A stretch of 64,000 nt of DNA from assembly GCF_943736985.1 (NCBI RefSeq), contig NZ_CALSFS010000001.1, positions 186,001 through 250,000 on the forward strand, read 5' to 3'. Made by a program: the position numbers and the translations under genes. The DNA comes from Clostridium sp. Marseille-Q2269 (GTDB taxonomy: Bacteria > Bacillota > Clostridia > Clostridiales > Clostridiaceae). The notes beneath the pieces are model-generated. The model ran no database searches. It was not told where the DNA came from and worked only from the letters and a program-made list of their open reading frames with translations. This document shows positions 18,217-27,052 of the stretch, one piece after another. Every line of letters starts with the position of its first letter. The stretch's first letter is position 1.

Positions 18217-19518
18217 TTAATTTATTGCATGTAATATAAAATTTAATAAAAACATAATAGAAATTATATACATAGCAATAGAAATTTCCTTTGATTTTTT
18301 TTCTGCTATTTTTACAATTGGATAAGCAATAAATCCAAAAGCCATTCCATCTACAATACTAAAAGTTAAAGGAATCATAACTATAATTAAAAATGCTGGA
18401 AATCCTTCTGAAAAATCGTTAAAATTAATATTTAACGCATTCTTTATCATCAATCCACCAATTACAATAAGTATGGGAGAAATAGCACTATTGGGTATAA
18501 TTTTTATTATTGGAAGTAAAAATAAAGATACTAAGAATAATATTCCTGTGATAATAGACGTTAATCCAGTTTTACCTCCTGCTGCTATACCCGCTGCAGT
18601 TTCTATAGTAGCAACTGTAGGGCTTGTCCCAAAAATTCCGCAAGTAATAGCAGATAGTGAACAAGATTTAAAAGAAGCTTTAAACTTTTTTGGTTCATTT
18701 AACATAATATTCACATGTGCATGGATAAGTCCTAAATTTTCAAATACAAGAACTAATGTTAATGAAAATATAGCTACCCAAAAGGTTATAGATGTTACTG
18801 CACTAAAATCCATTTTTAAAAAAACATCTCTATATGGAGCCATAGAAAAACTTAAAAAATTAAGCTTTGATATATCTACTATACCAAAAAAATATGATAT
18901 AACAGTTCCAATTATCATACTTATCAAAAAATTTCCTGGCACATTTCTTATAAATAATACCACAGTAATTATTAAATTAATAAAAGTTACATAAACCAAT
19001 GGATTATTAAAGTGTCCTAATGTAACAAAGGTTGTCTCACTGCCCATTACAATACCACTTTTTTGTAATCCTATAAAAGTAATCAAAATTCCAATTCCAA
19101 CAGTTATAGCTTCCTTTAGGCATATGGGAATTGATTCTGTAAGAGTTTTTGAAAACTTTGTAAAAGCTATCATAGAGAATATAATGCCTGATATAAATAC
19201 AGCTGCAAGGGCTTGTTTCCAAGAAAGTCCCATGGAACCTACAATAGTATATGAAAAAAGGGCATTAACTCCCATGCCTGGCACTAATATTAGAGGAGCA
19301 TTACTTATAAATCCAACTAATATACATCCTACAAAGGATGATAGTACTGTAGCTATTATTGCTCCTTCTAAAGGTAATCCTGCATCAGATAAGATAGATG
19401 CATTTACAGCAATTATATATACTATTGCAAAAAATGAGGTGAATCCTGCCAATATTTCTCCTTTCACTGTAGTATTATACTGGTTGAGATTAAATAAATT
19501 ATTAAATTTTTGTTTCAA
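18217..19518 (-). CDS. NCS2-family purine permease (AzgA/PbuG-like)
   Basis: A 433-residue nucleobase:proton symporter with 12-14 membrane segments, importing hypoxanthine, guanine or adenine. It begins with the AzgA-type signature GFTSFFAIVYIIAVNASIL (about residues 26-44). It has GMGVNALFSYTIV (about 80-93) and the family motif GTSPTVATIETAAGIAAGGKTGLTS (about 297-320). No purine riboswitch is visible upstream, unlike many pbuG genes. Substrate choice among purines is not settled by sequence. Confidence 0.88.
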   Translation of the reverse strand: MKQKFNNLFNLNQYNTTVKGEILAGFTSFFAIVYIIAVNASILSDAGLPLEGAIIATVLSSFVGCILVGFISNAPLILVPGMGVNALFSYTIVGSMGLSWKQALAAVFISGIIFSMIAFTKFSKTLTESIPICLKEAITVGIGILITFIGLQKSGIVMGSETTFVTLGHFNNPLVYVTFINLIITVVLFIRNVPGNFLISMIIGTVISYFFGIVDISKLNFLSFSMAPYRDVFLKMDFSAVTSITFWVAIFSLTLVLVFENLGLIHAHVNIMLNEPKKFKASFKSCSLSAITCGIFGTSPTVATIETAAGIAAGGKTGLTSIITGILFLVSLFLLPIIKIIPNSAISPILIVIGGLMIKNALNINFNDFSEGFPAFLIIVMIPLTFSIVDGMAFGFIAYPIVKIAEKKSKEISIAMYIISIMFLLNFILHAIN

Positions 19519-19740
19519 TTTTTTCCGTCCTTTTCTTTTTTCCCTCTCCCACCCGCATTATAATTTTATAATGCATTAATATTATAATAAAATTTATTAA
19601 CATAATCAAATATATTTTGTAAATAATTTCAATAATGTCACCCCTATTTTCCATATTTATTAATTACTTTTTATTATACAATAATAATTATTCACTTTCA
19701 ACTGGGATTAGATATCAATTGTAATTATGTATTTATCTTT

Positions 19741-19780
19741 TTATATAAAAAGATCCCCTAACAATAGTACATTGTAGGGG
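19741..19780 (-). terminator. terminator of the hemerythrin operon
   Basis: On the minus strand a CCCCTACAAT stem (19780-19771) pairs with 19765-19755 with one bulged base, followed by a T-rich run. Confidence 0.8.
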
Positions 19781-19809
19781 CTTGAAAAACTAACAATATT
19801 CACTATGAA

Positions 19810-20364
19810 CTATTTAACTTTTTCCTCAAGTTCATAAATAAGATTTATATATTTATCTTGTATACCCTTTTTCTGTGCTTCCTCTTCAAGGATGTCACAA
19901 TCTTCATCTAATTTTTTTAAAGTTTCTTTAGATAAATTTCTATTTGCAAATTCATAAACTACGTCATCCTCTTTTTCTATATGTCTATACAATAAATCTG
20001 TATATGAAACAGCATTAGCTATTATATCTATTTTTGCTTCTTCTTCTCCATCTTCTAGAGATTTAAGAGCTTTTTCTAAATTTTGCATATAAAGTCTTCC
20101 AAGATCATGTTCTACTAGCATACCATGCTTTACTAGTTTTTCAGTAGGGCCTTGAATTTCTTCTAACATTCTATTAAATAGATAATTTTCTTCTTTTCCA
20201 TGATGATGTTTATCTGCATAGTTCCTTACAAAATCAATAATTTTATAAAAGTCATCGTAGTCCACTTCTTCATTTTTTAATACTTTAAAGCAATATTTTC
20301 TTATAATAACCAACATACGTTTTATATTCTTATGCTCATTTACCATGAGTTCAATTGAATTCAT
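19810..20364 (-). CDS. hemerythrin domain protein
   Basis: A 184-residue four-helix cytosolic protein of the HHE hemerythrin-like family, expected to bind a di-iron centre and sense or handle O2, NO or iron. Candidate ligands are His13 (MVNEHKNIKRM), HHHGKEENYLF (near 54-62), HGMLVEHDLGRL (near 80-88) and RHIEKEDDVVYEF (about 130-142). AGGAGGAAT precedes the ATG, and the start is only 21 bases after the stop of the unknown upstream gene, so the two form an operon. A terminator follows. Confidence 0.85.
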   Translation of the reverse strand: MNSIELMVNEHKNIKRMLVIIRKYCFKVLKNEEVDYDDFYKIIDFVRNYADKHHHGKEENYLFNRMLEEIQGPTEKLVKHGMLVEHDLGRLYMQNLEKALKSLEDGEEEAKIDIIANAVSYTDLLYRHIEKEDDVVYEFANRNLSKETLKKLDEDCDILEEEAQKKGIQDKYINLIYELEEKVK

Positions 20365-20385
20365 TTCTATTCCTCCTAAGTTATT

Positions 20386-21018
20386 TTATCTTTTTATAGA
20401 ATAAGTATAATCTCCTAATGCTTCAAAATGAAAATCTTTATTTAAGGAAGATATAAAAGATTCAATCCATTGTTCTCTTAAACTATAAAAATTTTTAACA
20501 TCTCCACCAACAGATTCCCAATGAGAACTATGAAGACATTTAGTAGCTCTCCAAAGTATTTCATTTTCATTACAATTTAAAATAACATTTACTCTATCAC
20601 AAGGCATTCCTTCTAATATATAATCATTTAAAGCATTATACATATCTTCTGCTGAAATTGGAGAATTCTCTTTTTTATATTCTATTGCACAACTTTCTCC
20701 TTGCTTTTTAAAAAGTCTCATCAAGTCTTCTTTATATTTCTTATTTTCTTGTAATATAAATGTAACCCAAGCTGCTTGCCTTAATTCAGCTGAATGAATT
20801 TTATTTTGAAGCCATCCATGAATATTAGAAGTATCTATTATATCTTCCAATGGCTTATTTTCTGTAGGAACACCATATTTTGAATTTATGTTTTTTTCCC
20901 AAAGTTCTATAGGTAATCCTTTATCTTCTCCAAATTTTATTATTTCTTTTTCTAATGCTTCAAACCAAGTTATTTTATTATATAACCAATAATGAATTTT
21001 CCCTAAATACAAACTCAT
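20386..21018 (-). CDS. conserved clostridial protein of unknown function, hemerythrin partner
   Basis: A 210-residue soluble protein I cannot place in a family. The N-terminus shows a degenerate internal repeat: KIHYWLYNKITWFEALEKEI (about 7-26) and NIHGWLQNKIHSAELRQAAW (about 65-84). A further conserved-looking patch, CLHSSHWESVGGDVKNFY, lies near 160-177, rich in Cys and His. There is no signal peptide or membrane helix. It has GGAGG upstream and is followed after 21 bases by the hemerythrin gene. A joint role in oxygen, nitrosative or metal stress is suggested by linkage only. Confidence 0.7.
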   Translation of the reverse strand: MSLYLGKIHYWLYNKITWFEALEKEIIKFGEDKGLPIELWEKNINSKYGVPTENKPLEDIIDTSNIHGWLQNKIHSAELRQAAWVTFILQENKKYKEDLMRLFKKQGESCAIEYKKENSPISAEDMYNALNDYILEGMPCDRVNVILNCNENEILWRATKCLHSSHWESVGGDVKNFYSLREQWIESFISSLNKDFHFEALGDYTYSIKR

Positions 21019-21095
21019 AACAATACCTCCATATATAAAGTTTATTTATATTTTATCCTTAAGTTCACATTTATATTTTATATATATTAACAGTT

Positions 21096-21123
21096 AAATT
21101 CCGTAACATAAGTTACGGAATTT
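21096..21123 (-). terminator. terminator of the amidase gene
   Basis: A perfect 12-bp stem (21096-21107 / 21112-21123) with a 4-base loop just after the amidase stop codon. Confidence 0.75.
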
Positions 21124-21129
21124 TCATAT

Positions 21130-22764
21130 TTATTTTAATACTGGATCCTTTCTATGATGTGTATTATTTTCATAGTAATTAGCTATCCAAAATAATTTAT
21201 CTTCTTGAAACTTAGATGCAATAAGTGTAATTCCTATAGGCTCCCCTGTACTCTTATAACCAACTGGTATGGTAATTGCAGGATAACCTGCTGCAGCATA
21301 TATATCAGAAATATCATTACTTATAGATAAAATAACATCAGAATCTTTTAAAACTGAATCTATTGCATTTCCAGCTACTTCTCTATTGTCTTTGACGATT
21401 TTTTCCCATTGTTTAGTAGTAGTCTTATTATTTAAAGCTTCTTCTAACAAATTTTGACCATAAGGTGCACGATTTTTCAGATCCTTCTTATTAAAATTCA
21501 CAATATCCTGTAAATTTCTAATTCCTTTAATATTGTTTTTATTAAGATATTTATTCACATCAATTTTAAAGCCACAACTTAGAGCCGTTTCTGTATTCAT
21601 CTTTTTCCTTACATCCTTGTAGAAAGACGTATGAGTAACTTTAACTCCCATATTAGATAATTCTTTTTCTACTTTTTTTAATATTTCATTTTCTTCCTTC
21701 CTAAGGGAAGATTTAACTACCGCAATTTTTATCCCTTTAATGGAATCATTCTTAGCATAATTAGTAGGAGATATATTAATCTTTCTTGACTCCGCTGTTA
21801 CAGGATCTTCCTTATCATAACTAGTAATAACTTTTAAGACTAGCATTGCATCTTCTACATTTTTTGTAATTATTCCAGCAGTATCCTGTGCTGTAGTTAA
21901 TGGAATAATTCCATTTCTGCTAACAAGTCCTAGACTTGGTTTTATACCTACAACTGAGTTTTGACTTGAAGGATAAATTATAGATCCAGCTGTTTCTGTT
22001 CCAATAGATACTGTGGCCAAATTAGCAGAAATAGCTACAGCTGCTCCAGAACTAGAACCACCTACATCAAATTTTCCATATGCATTATGAGTTTGCCCAC
22101 CTAAAGCAGAATATCCACTAGGAGCATTAGAGGACATATAGTAAGCCCATTCACTAAGATTAGTTTTACCTAAAATTATTGCTCCTTCTTTTCTAAGCTT
22201 TGTGGCAATAAATGCATCTTGTTTTACTACTAAATTTGAAATGGCAACCGCTCCAGCAGTTGTATTCATTCTATCATTAGTTCCTATGTTCCCTTTTAAC
22301 ATTACTGGTATACCTTGTAATTTTCCTTTATTTAATCCTCTATCAAATTGTCTTGCTAATACAATTGCATCTGAATTAAGTTCTATAATAGAATTAAGCT
22401 TATTAACATCATACTGTGCTATTCTCTTCAAATAAAATGTTACTAACTCTTCACAAGTAAATTTCTTTTCATTATATAATTTATGAATATCTTCTATTGT
22501 TGCATTATTAACCAATTTCAATATTTGTTTATATCTTTCTTCACTCATGTTCTCAATAACTTTTTTAAATTGATCAATATTTAATTTTTGTCTTGTATTA
22601 GTATATTTTGTTTTATCATATTGCATCTGAACTTGATTTTCTATTTGACCTTCCTTTAATTCTGATATAATATACTGGGGGGCTATTTTTATACCCATAA
22701 GTATAATTACAATAACAATAATACATATAGAAATAATTATCTTGTTTCTTTTCTTCTTTGTCAT
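21130..22764 (-). CDS. membrane-anchored amidase-signature hydrolase
   Basis: A 544-residue amidase-signature enzyme. One N-terminal hydrophobic helix (about residues 8-24, IIISICIIVIVIILMGI) follows basic residues and has no clear cleavage site, so it is probably anchored with the enzyme outside the cell. The Ser-cisSer-Lys catalytic set is present: Lys in VMLKGNIGT (near 156), and the two Ser in GGSSSGAAVAISANLA and IGTETAGSI (about 235-262). It hydrolyses linear amides; the substrate is unknown. GGAG precedes the ATG. It is not the GatA subunit, since gatB/gatC are absent and it carries a membrane anchor. Confidence 0.85.
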   Translation of the reverse strand: MTKKKRNKIIISICIIVIVIILMGIKIAPQYIISELKEGQIENQVQMQYDKTKYTNTRQKLNIDQFKKVIENMSEERYKQILKLVNNATIEDIHKLYNEKKFTCEELVTFYLKRIAQYDVNKLNSIIELNSDAIVLARQFDRGLNKGKLQGIPVMLKGNIGTNDRMNTTAGAVAISNLVVKQDAFIATKLRKEGAIILGKTNLSEWAYYMSSNAPSGYSALGGQTHNAYGKFDVGGSSSGAAVAISANLATVSIGTETAGSIIYPSSQNSVVGIKPSLGLVSRNGIIPLTTAQDTAGIITKNVEDAMLVLKVITSYDKEDPVTAESRKINISPTNYAKNDSIKGIKIAVVKSSLRKEENEILKKVEKELSNMGVKVTHTSFYKDVRKKMNTETALSCGFKIDVNKYLNKNNIKGIRNLQDIVNFNKKDLKNRAPYGQNLLEEALNNKTTTKQWEKIVKDNREVAGNAIDSVLKDSDVILSISNDISDIYAAAGYPAITIPVGYKSTGEPIGITLIASKFQEDKLFWIANYYENNTHHRKDPVLK

Positions 22765-22907
22765 AATATTCTCCTCTAATCTTTATTATAAAATATTTTA
22801 CATTATATCATGATTATTATTCTATTTATCTTAAATTAATCTTATATTTATTATTTGTCTACATGTATTCATCTATGTATATGAATATTCTTTTTATCCA
22901 TTAATAA

Positions 22908-22985
22908 TCGAGTAGGAGGGAAAATTAATTAAATTTTCCCGACCTCTCACACCACCGTGCGTACCGGTCTGGTACACAGCGGTTC
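22908..22985 (-). ncRNA. group II intron domains V and VI
   Basis: Minus strand: domain V (about 22985-22950) begins AACCGC, containing the CGC catalytic triad typical of class C, and closes with GCACGGTGGT. Domain VI (about 22949-22908) is a long GGGAAAATT-type hairpin carrying the branch-point side, ending at the 3' splice site. Confidence 0.7.
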
Positions 22986-22986
22986 T

Positions 22987-24396
22987 TTAAGAATTATCTG
23001 ACTTCATGTATTTTGCCCACAGGCTGTCTAAACCTACGGTTTTAAAAAATTCATTATTTAGAGTAGTTTGTAAAATAGGACTATTAGCTGTACGCCAGTA
23101 TCCTTTTCGGGTATTGGCATATTTTATTGCTTGAGTATGTGTATATACCAGCTTTTTAAGATTTTTATATCTTGTTTTAACCTTTTTCCATTGTTCCCAT
23201 ATACACATTCTTATTCTTTGCTTAATCCATATTTCAAAATTTTTGATTATTCCTTTACAGTTTGATATTGCAAAATAGTTTATCCATCCCCTATTCAAAA
23301 GATTAAGTTTTATTATTCTTTCTTCTATCGTAAATGGTTTTGACCTACTGGTTATTTTTCTAACTTTATCTTTGTATCTATTAACAGCTTCAGTAGATAC
23401 TCTTAGTTTAGAAGTATACCTAGCCCAATAGAATGAAAATCCTAAAAATTTTCTTCTCCATGGTCTATCCACTTCACTTTTGTCTTTATTTACTTTTAAT
23501 TTAAGTTTATTTTCAATAAATAAACTTATACTTTCCATGACTCTATTTCCTGCCCTTTGGCTTTTGACATAGATATTACAATCATCAGCATATCTGCAAA
23601 ATTTATGACCTCTTCTTTCTAGTTCTTTATCAAGGTCATCAAGAATTATATTAGATAATATAGGACTCAGTGGACCACCTTGTGGTGTACCTTGTTTTGT
23701 TCTATCAATTACACCATTTATCATAACTCCAGATGCTAAATAAGCTCTTATTAATTTTAGTACTCTTTTATCTTTAATTTTCTTAGATAATTTGAATATT
23801 AAAATATCATGGTTAACTTTATCAAAGAATTTTTCTAAATCAATGTCTACTATCCATATATTTCCTTCATTAATATATTTTTCTGCTTGTTTAATTGCAT
23901 CATGGGCACTTTTCTTAGGTCTAAATCCATAACTTGAAATTGAAAAATCTTCATCATAAATAATGTTTAATTCTTGAGCAATAGCTTGTTGAATTAATCT
24001 ATCCAATACTGTTGGAATTCCTAATAATCTAACTCCTCCATTTGGTTTTGGTATTTCAATCCTTCTTACAGCCTGTGGCTTATACTTTCCTTTAAGAATA
24101 TTTTCTTTTATGGTAATCCAGTTATCAATTAGAAATTGTTTAAGTTCATAAACTGTCATTCTATCAATACCTGATTTGCCTTTGTTGGCAACAACCTTTT
24201 TATAGGCTAGTTGCATATTTTCTCTTGACAATATTCTTTCTAAGGAACCATATTCAAGCCCATCGGTTTCTCCTCTTGTAGTTGCCGTGATTACTCTATG
24301 CACTCCGTGCTTATCCTTAGGTTCCACCTTACTTTTAGCCTTAGAGCCTAAATATTTAGTTTTCTGCAATTGTTGAGTATTCTTCGAAACTTTCAA
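22987..24396 (-). CDS. ltrA: group II intron reverse transcriptase/maturase
   Basis: A 469-residue intron-encoded protein that assists splicing and copies the intron during retrohoming. Reverse transcriptase motifs are intact: RRIEIPKPNGGVRLLGIPTV (about 118-137), QGTPQGGPLSPILSN (about 250) and the catalytic FCRYADDCNIYV (near 287). The maturase (GIIM/X) domain with LNRGWINYFAISNCKG follows near 380. No HNH endonuclease is fused, as in class C introns. The start is TTG with AGG upstream; it lies within intron domain IV. The uninterrupted frame and intact YADD suggest the intron is active or recently so. Confidence 0.93.
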   Translation of the reverse strand: MKVSKNTQQLQKTKYLGSKAKSKVEPKDKHGVHRVITATTRGETDGLEYGSLERILSRENMQLAYKKVVANKGKSGIDRMTVYELKQFLIDNWITIKENILKGKYKPQAVRRIEIPKPNGGVRLLGIPTVLDRLIQQAIAQELNIIYDEDFSISSYGFRPKKSAHDAIKQAEKYINEGNIWIVDIDLEKFFDKVNHDILIFKLSKKIKDKRVLKLIRAYLASGVMINGVIDRTKQGTPQGGPLSPILSNIILDDLDKELERRGHKFCRYADDCNIYVKSQRAGNRVMESISLFIENKLKLKVNKDKSEVDRPWRRKFLGFSFYWARYTSKLRVSTEAVNRYKDKVRKITSRSKPFTIEERIIKLNLLNRGWINYFAISNCKGIIKNFEIWIKQRIRMCIWEQWKKVKTRYKNLKKLVYTHTQAIKYANTRKGYWRTANSPILQTTLNNEFFKTVGLDSLWAKYMKSDNS

Positions 24397-24815
24397 GTTT
24401 TAAAACCTACCAAAGTTCAGTCCTTCCTACGCTACCGCGTATTTACGTGGTACTATGACCTCTGCTGATTTCTGATAGTTCAGCTATATATCACTATATA
24501 GGTTATCATTTATGAATTACATCATCTGATGATATATCTATCAGACCTCCCCAGGTAAGAACAACAACCTTCATCTCATATATCTGTTACATTTACTCCT
24601 AAGAATTTGAGTAGTGTTGGACTTTGTTTTGTTTAGCAAACTCGTCCGTCCTTAGTAAGCCTTGTATGTAGTTCGTATCCCTCAGACCGAGACTTTGCCT
24701 CTGACTTCCTTCAGATTCCATCTCACAATGGACACCCTTGTCATTAGCTAGTGGTTCCCACTACTAAGCCCACAACGGACTTTCACCGTCAAGTTGTTGC
24801 CCATGCTGGGCACAC

Positions 24816-24852
24816 TAAAATAAAATCCAGCATAATTAAGATACTGGATTTT
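24816..24852 (-). terminator. terminator of the sigma-54 activator gene (intron target)
   Basis: Minus-strand 12-bp stem 24852-24841 / 24833-24822 (one G-U), loop of 7, then ATTTTA before the intron junction at 24815. The 5' arm overlaps the last codons of the regulator gene. Confidence 0.85.
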
Positions 24853-26791
24853 GTTTTATATTGTATTTTTTTATTTTTCTATATAATGTAGATCTACCAA
24901 TATTTAAGAGTTTTGCAGCTTTGGTGAGATTTTTATCGCATTGATCTATAGCCTTTTTTATATTTTCTTTTTCTAGTTTTTCCATAGGCATAATACTTAT
25001 ATCTTCATACTTATTATTTATATTTACATTGTCGTATTTTATAATCAAATCGTCTTCAGTATAATAGTCAGTAAAAACTATATCTTTATCACTTAAATAA
25101 TAATCACGCTCTACTGCATTTCTAAGCTCTCTTATATTACCTGGCCAATTATAATTTTTTAATTTATCTATATAAGACCTTTTTACTTCTTTATTAGAAT
25201 AATTATTCTTCAAATTAAGATTTTTTATAAAATGCTTAACTAAAGGTTCTATATCCTCTTTTCTATATCTTAATGGTAGCATTTTTATATTTATCACACC
25301 TAATCTATAAAAAAGGTCCTCTCTAAAATTTTTCTTGTCCATTTCTTCTTTTATATTTCTATTAGTGGCTCCTATAACTCTAACATTTAATTGTTTTTCA
25401 TAAGTGCCACCTACTCTTATTATCTTATTATTATCTAATACTCTTAATAATTTTGATTGTATATCCAAAGGTAGTTCTCCAAGCTCATCTAAAAATATTG
25501 TACCACCATCTGCTAATTCAAATTTTCCAGGATGACCTTCTTTTAATGCTCCAGTAAAAGCTCCTTTTTCATATCCAAAAAGTTCGCTTTCCACTAATTC
25601 TCTAGGTATGGATGCACAATTTACAGCCAAAAAAGGTCCTTCTCTTCTCTCACTATAGTTATGTATTGATTGAGCTATTACTTCTTTTCCTGTACCACTT
25701 TCACCCTCAATAAGTATATTGCATTGACTTCTAGCTGCTCTTTTAGCTAATTTAATAATCTCCATCATCTTATAGTTTTCTGTTATGATATCATCAAAAT
25801 TATAAGACGCCTTATACCCAACTACTTTATTTACTAATTTATGAACTAGTTTATCTTCTCTAAAAGTTATAACTATACCTGTAACTTTGCCACTAACTTT
25901 TATTTTTACTGCATTTAAAATGCATTTAATCCTATTTCCTTTTATATAAAAATCCCCTTCTTCATTATTATAACTTCTATTATCTTTTCTTATTAATTCT
26001 TCAAAATTAACATTTTTTAATATACTGTTAATACTCATACCCAAGGCATATTCACTTTTTATAGATAGTATTTCTTCTACTCTACGATTTAATCTTTTTA
26101 TACTTAGATCTTCATCTAAAATAATTATACCTTCAGAAATAGAATCGAACGCTACTTTTATAAGATTATAAGATATAGTTAAAGCCAGTTGCTTCTCTAT
26201 AGCATTAGCAGATGCGGTTACAATAGCAAGTGTGTGTGAATGAGCATTATAATAGTTTCCAGACATATTTAAGCATCCTATTATATTTCCATAATTATCA
26301 TGAATAGGACAAGCGGAACAAGTCCATGAATGTTGATTCACGCAAAAATGTTCTGCTCCAATAGTTTGTATAGGTTTATCTAAATAAAGAGCTGTACCTA
26401 TGGCATTAGTTCCTACTGCTTTTTCAGTCCAAAGTGCTCCTTTTACAAAATTCAATTCATCTACTCTTTTCATTATGTCTCTATCACCGATTACTTCAAT
26501 TATATATCCATGTTTATCTGACAATATTATAGCAAAATCTGATCCTTCTACAATATTGTATATTCCTTTCATTATAGGTTTTGATACTGAAATCAATTCC
26601 TGATTTTCTTGTATTTTAAGTTCCACTGGAATTTTGTTTCTATTATTTCCTCTTCCATTCATATGGTCTACACCGTATTTTTTACATCTTTTCCAAGAGT
26701 GAGCTATTTCACTTCTTATTCTATTATCTATATAATCAGTTTTAATAAATTCTTCCCAGGCATTATGTATAAATTTTAAGTAATTATCCAA
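24836..26791 (-). CDS. sigma-54-dependent activator, AcoR type
   Basis: A 651-residue enhancer-binding protein. The N-terminal AcoR-like region (SEIAHSWKRCKKYGVDH) is followed by a GAF sensor (about 55-195) and a PAS domain (about 205-310). The AAA+ domain has Walker A GESGTGKE (about 365), the sigma-54 contact loop GAFTGA (about 411) and FLDELGELP. A Fis-type helix-turn-helix follows (NLTKAAKLLNIGRSTLYRKI, about 620-640). The start is TTG, preceded by GAGGTGA. It probably activates the neighbouring dehydrogenase gene, whose -24/-12 promoter and palindromic upstream site lie 1.4 kb away. Ligand unknown; acetoin or a diol is a guess from the family. Confidence 0.92.
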   Translation of the reverse strand: MDNYLKFIHNAWEEFIKTDYIDNRIRSEIAHSWKRCKKYGVDHMNGRGNNRNKIPVELKIQENQELISVSKPIMKGIYNIVEGSDFAIILSDKHGYIIEVIGDRDIMKRVDELNFVKGALWTEKAVGTNAIGTALYLDKPIQTIGAEHFCVNQHSWTCSACPIHDNYGNIIGCLNMSGNYYNAHSHTLAIVTASANAIEKQLALTISYNLIKVAFDSISEGIIILDEDLSIKRLNRRVEEILSIKSEYALGMSINSILKNVNFEELIRKDNRSYNNEEGDFYIKGNRIKCILNAVKIKVSGKVTGIVITFREDKLVHKLVNKVVGYKASYNFDDIITENYKMMEIIKLAKRAARSQCNILIEGESGTGKEVIAQSIHNYSERREGPFLAVNCASIPRELVESELFGYEKGAFTGALKEGHPGKFELADGGTIFLDELGELPLDIQSKLLRVLDNNKIIRVGGTYEKQLNVRVIGATNRNIKEEMDKKNFREDLFYRLGVINIKMLPLRYRKEDIEPLVKHFIKNLNLKNNYSNKEVKRSYIDKLKNYNWPGNIRELRNAVERDYYLSDKDIVFTDYYTEDDLIIKYDNVNINNKYEDISIMPMEKLEKENIKKAIDQCDKNLTKAAKLLNIGRSTLYRKIKKYNIKQNPVS

Positions 26792-26971
26792 AAACTCACC
26801 TCTAAAAAATATATTAATATTTAGTAATGTCCAGCTATTTACTAAATATAATATTTATTTCATTATATTCTAATTAAACATAATATGTAAATAATATTTT
26901 AATATTCATATATATACTATATTATACTTAATAATTCCTATAAAACAAAATTTAATAAATACAATTATAAA

Positions 26972-27001
26972 AAAACTTCAACTAAATTTAGTTGAAGTTT
27001 T
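26972..27001 (-). terminator. terminator of the dehydrogenase gene
   Basis: A perfect 15-bp inverted repeat without spacer (26972-26986 / 26987-27001), followed on the minus strand by TTTTTTATA. Confidence 0.85.
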
Positions 27002-27052
27002 CTATAATTATTTTATATGTTTAAATTTATAAAGATTAAGTGTAATTAATCT

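Larger units (their letters stand above)
22907..24815 (-). mobile_element. group II intron (IIC-type), complete
   Basis: About 1909 nt, on the minus strand. The 5' end is GTGTGCCCAGCATGGGC at 24815, fitting the GUGYG rule. The 3' end is ...CTACTCGAT at 22907, fitting the AY rule. Domains I-III lie between 24815 and about 24400, the reverse-transcriptase gene sits in domain IV, and domains V-VI lie at 22985-22908. The element sits seven bases after the terminator stem of the sigma-54 activator gene, the typical target of group IIC introns. Ends are read by eye and may be off by one or two bases. Confidence 0.85.

Noticed and set aside
18473-18994. Long plus-strand frames inside the permease, OPT, chemoreceptor and other genes
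   Set aside because: They are antisense shadows of well-supported minus-strand genes and have no ribosome sites.
19519-19740. Purine riboswitch upstream of the NCS2 permease
   Set aside because: None of the conserved purine-aptamer core sequences is present on the minus strand.
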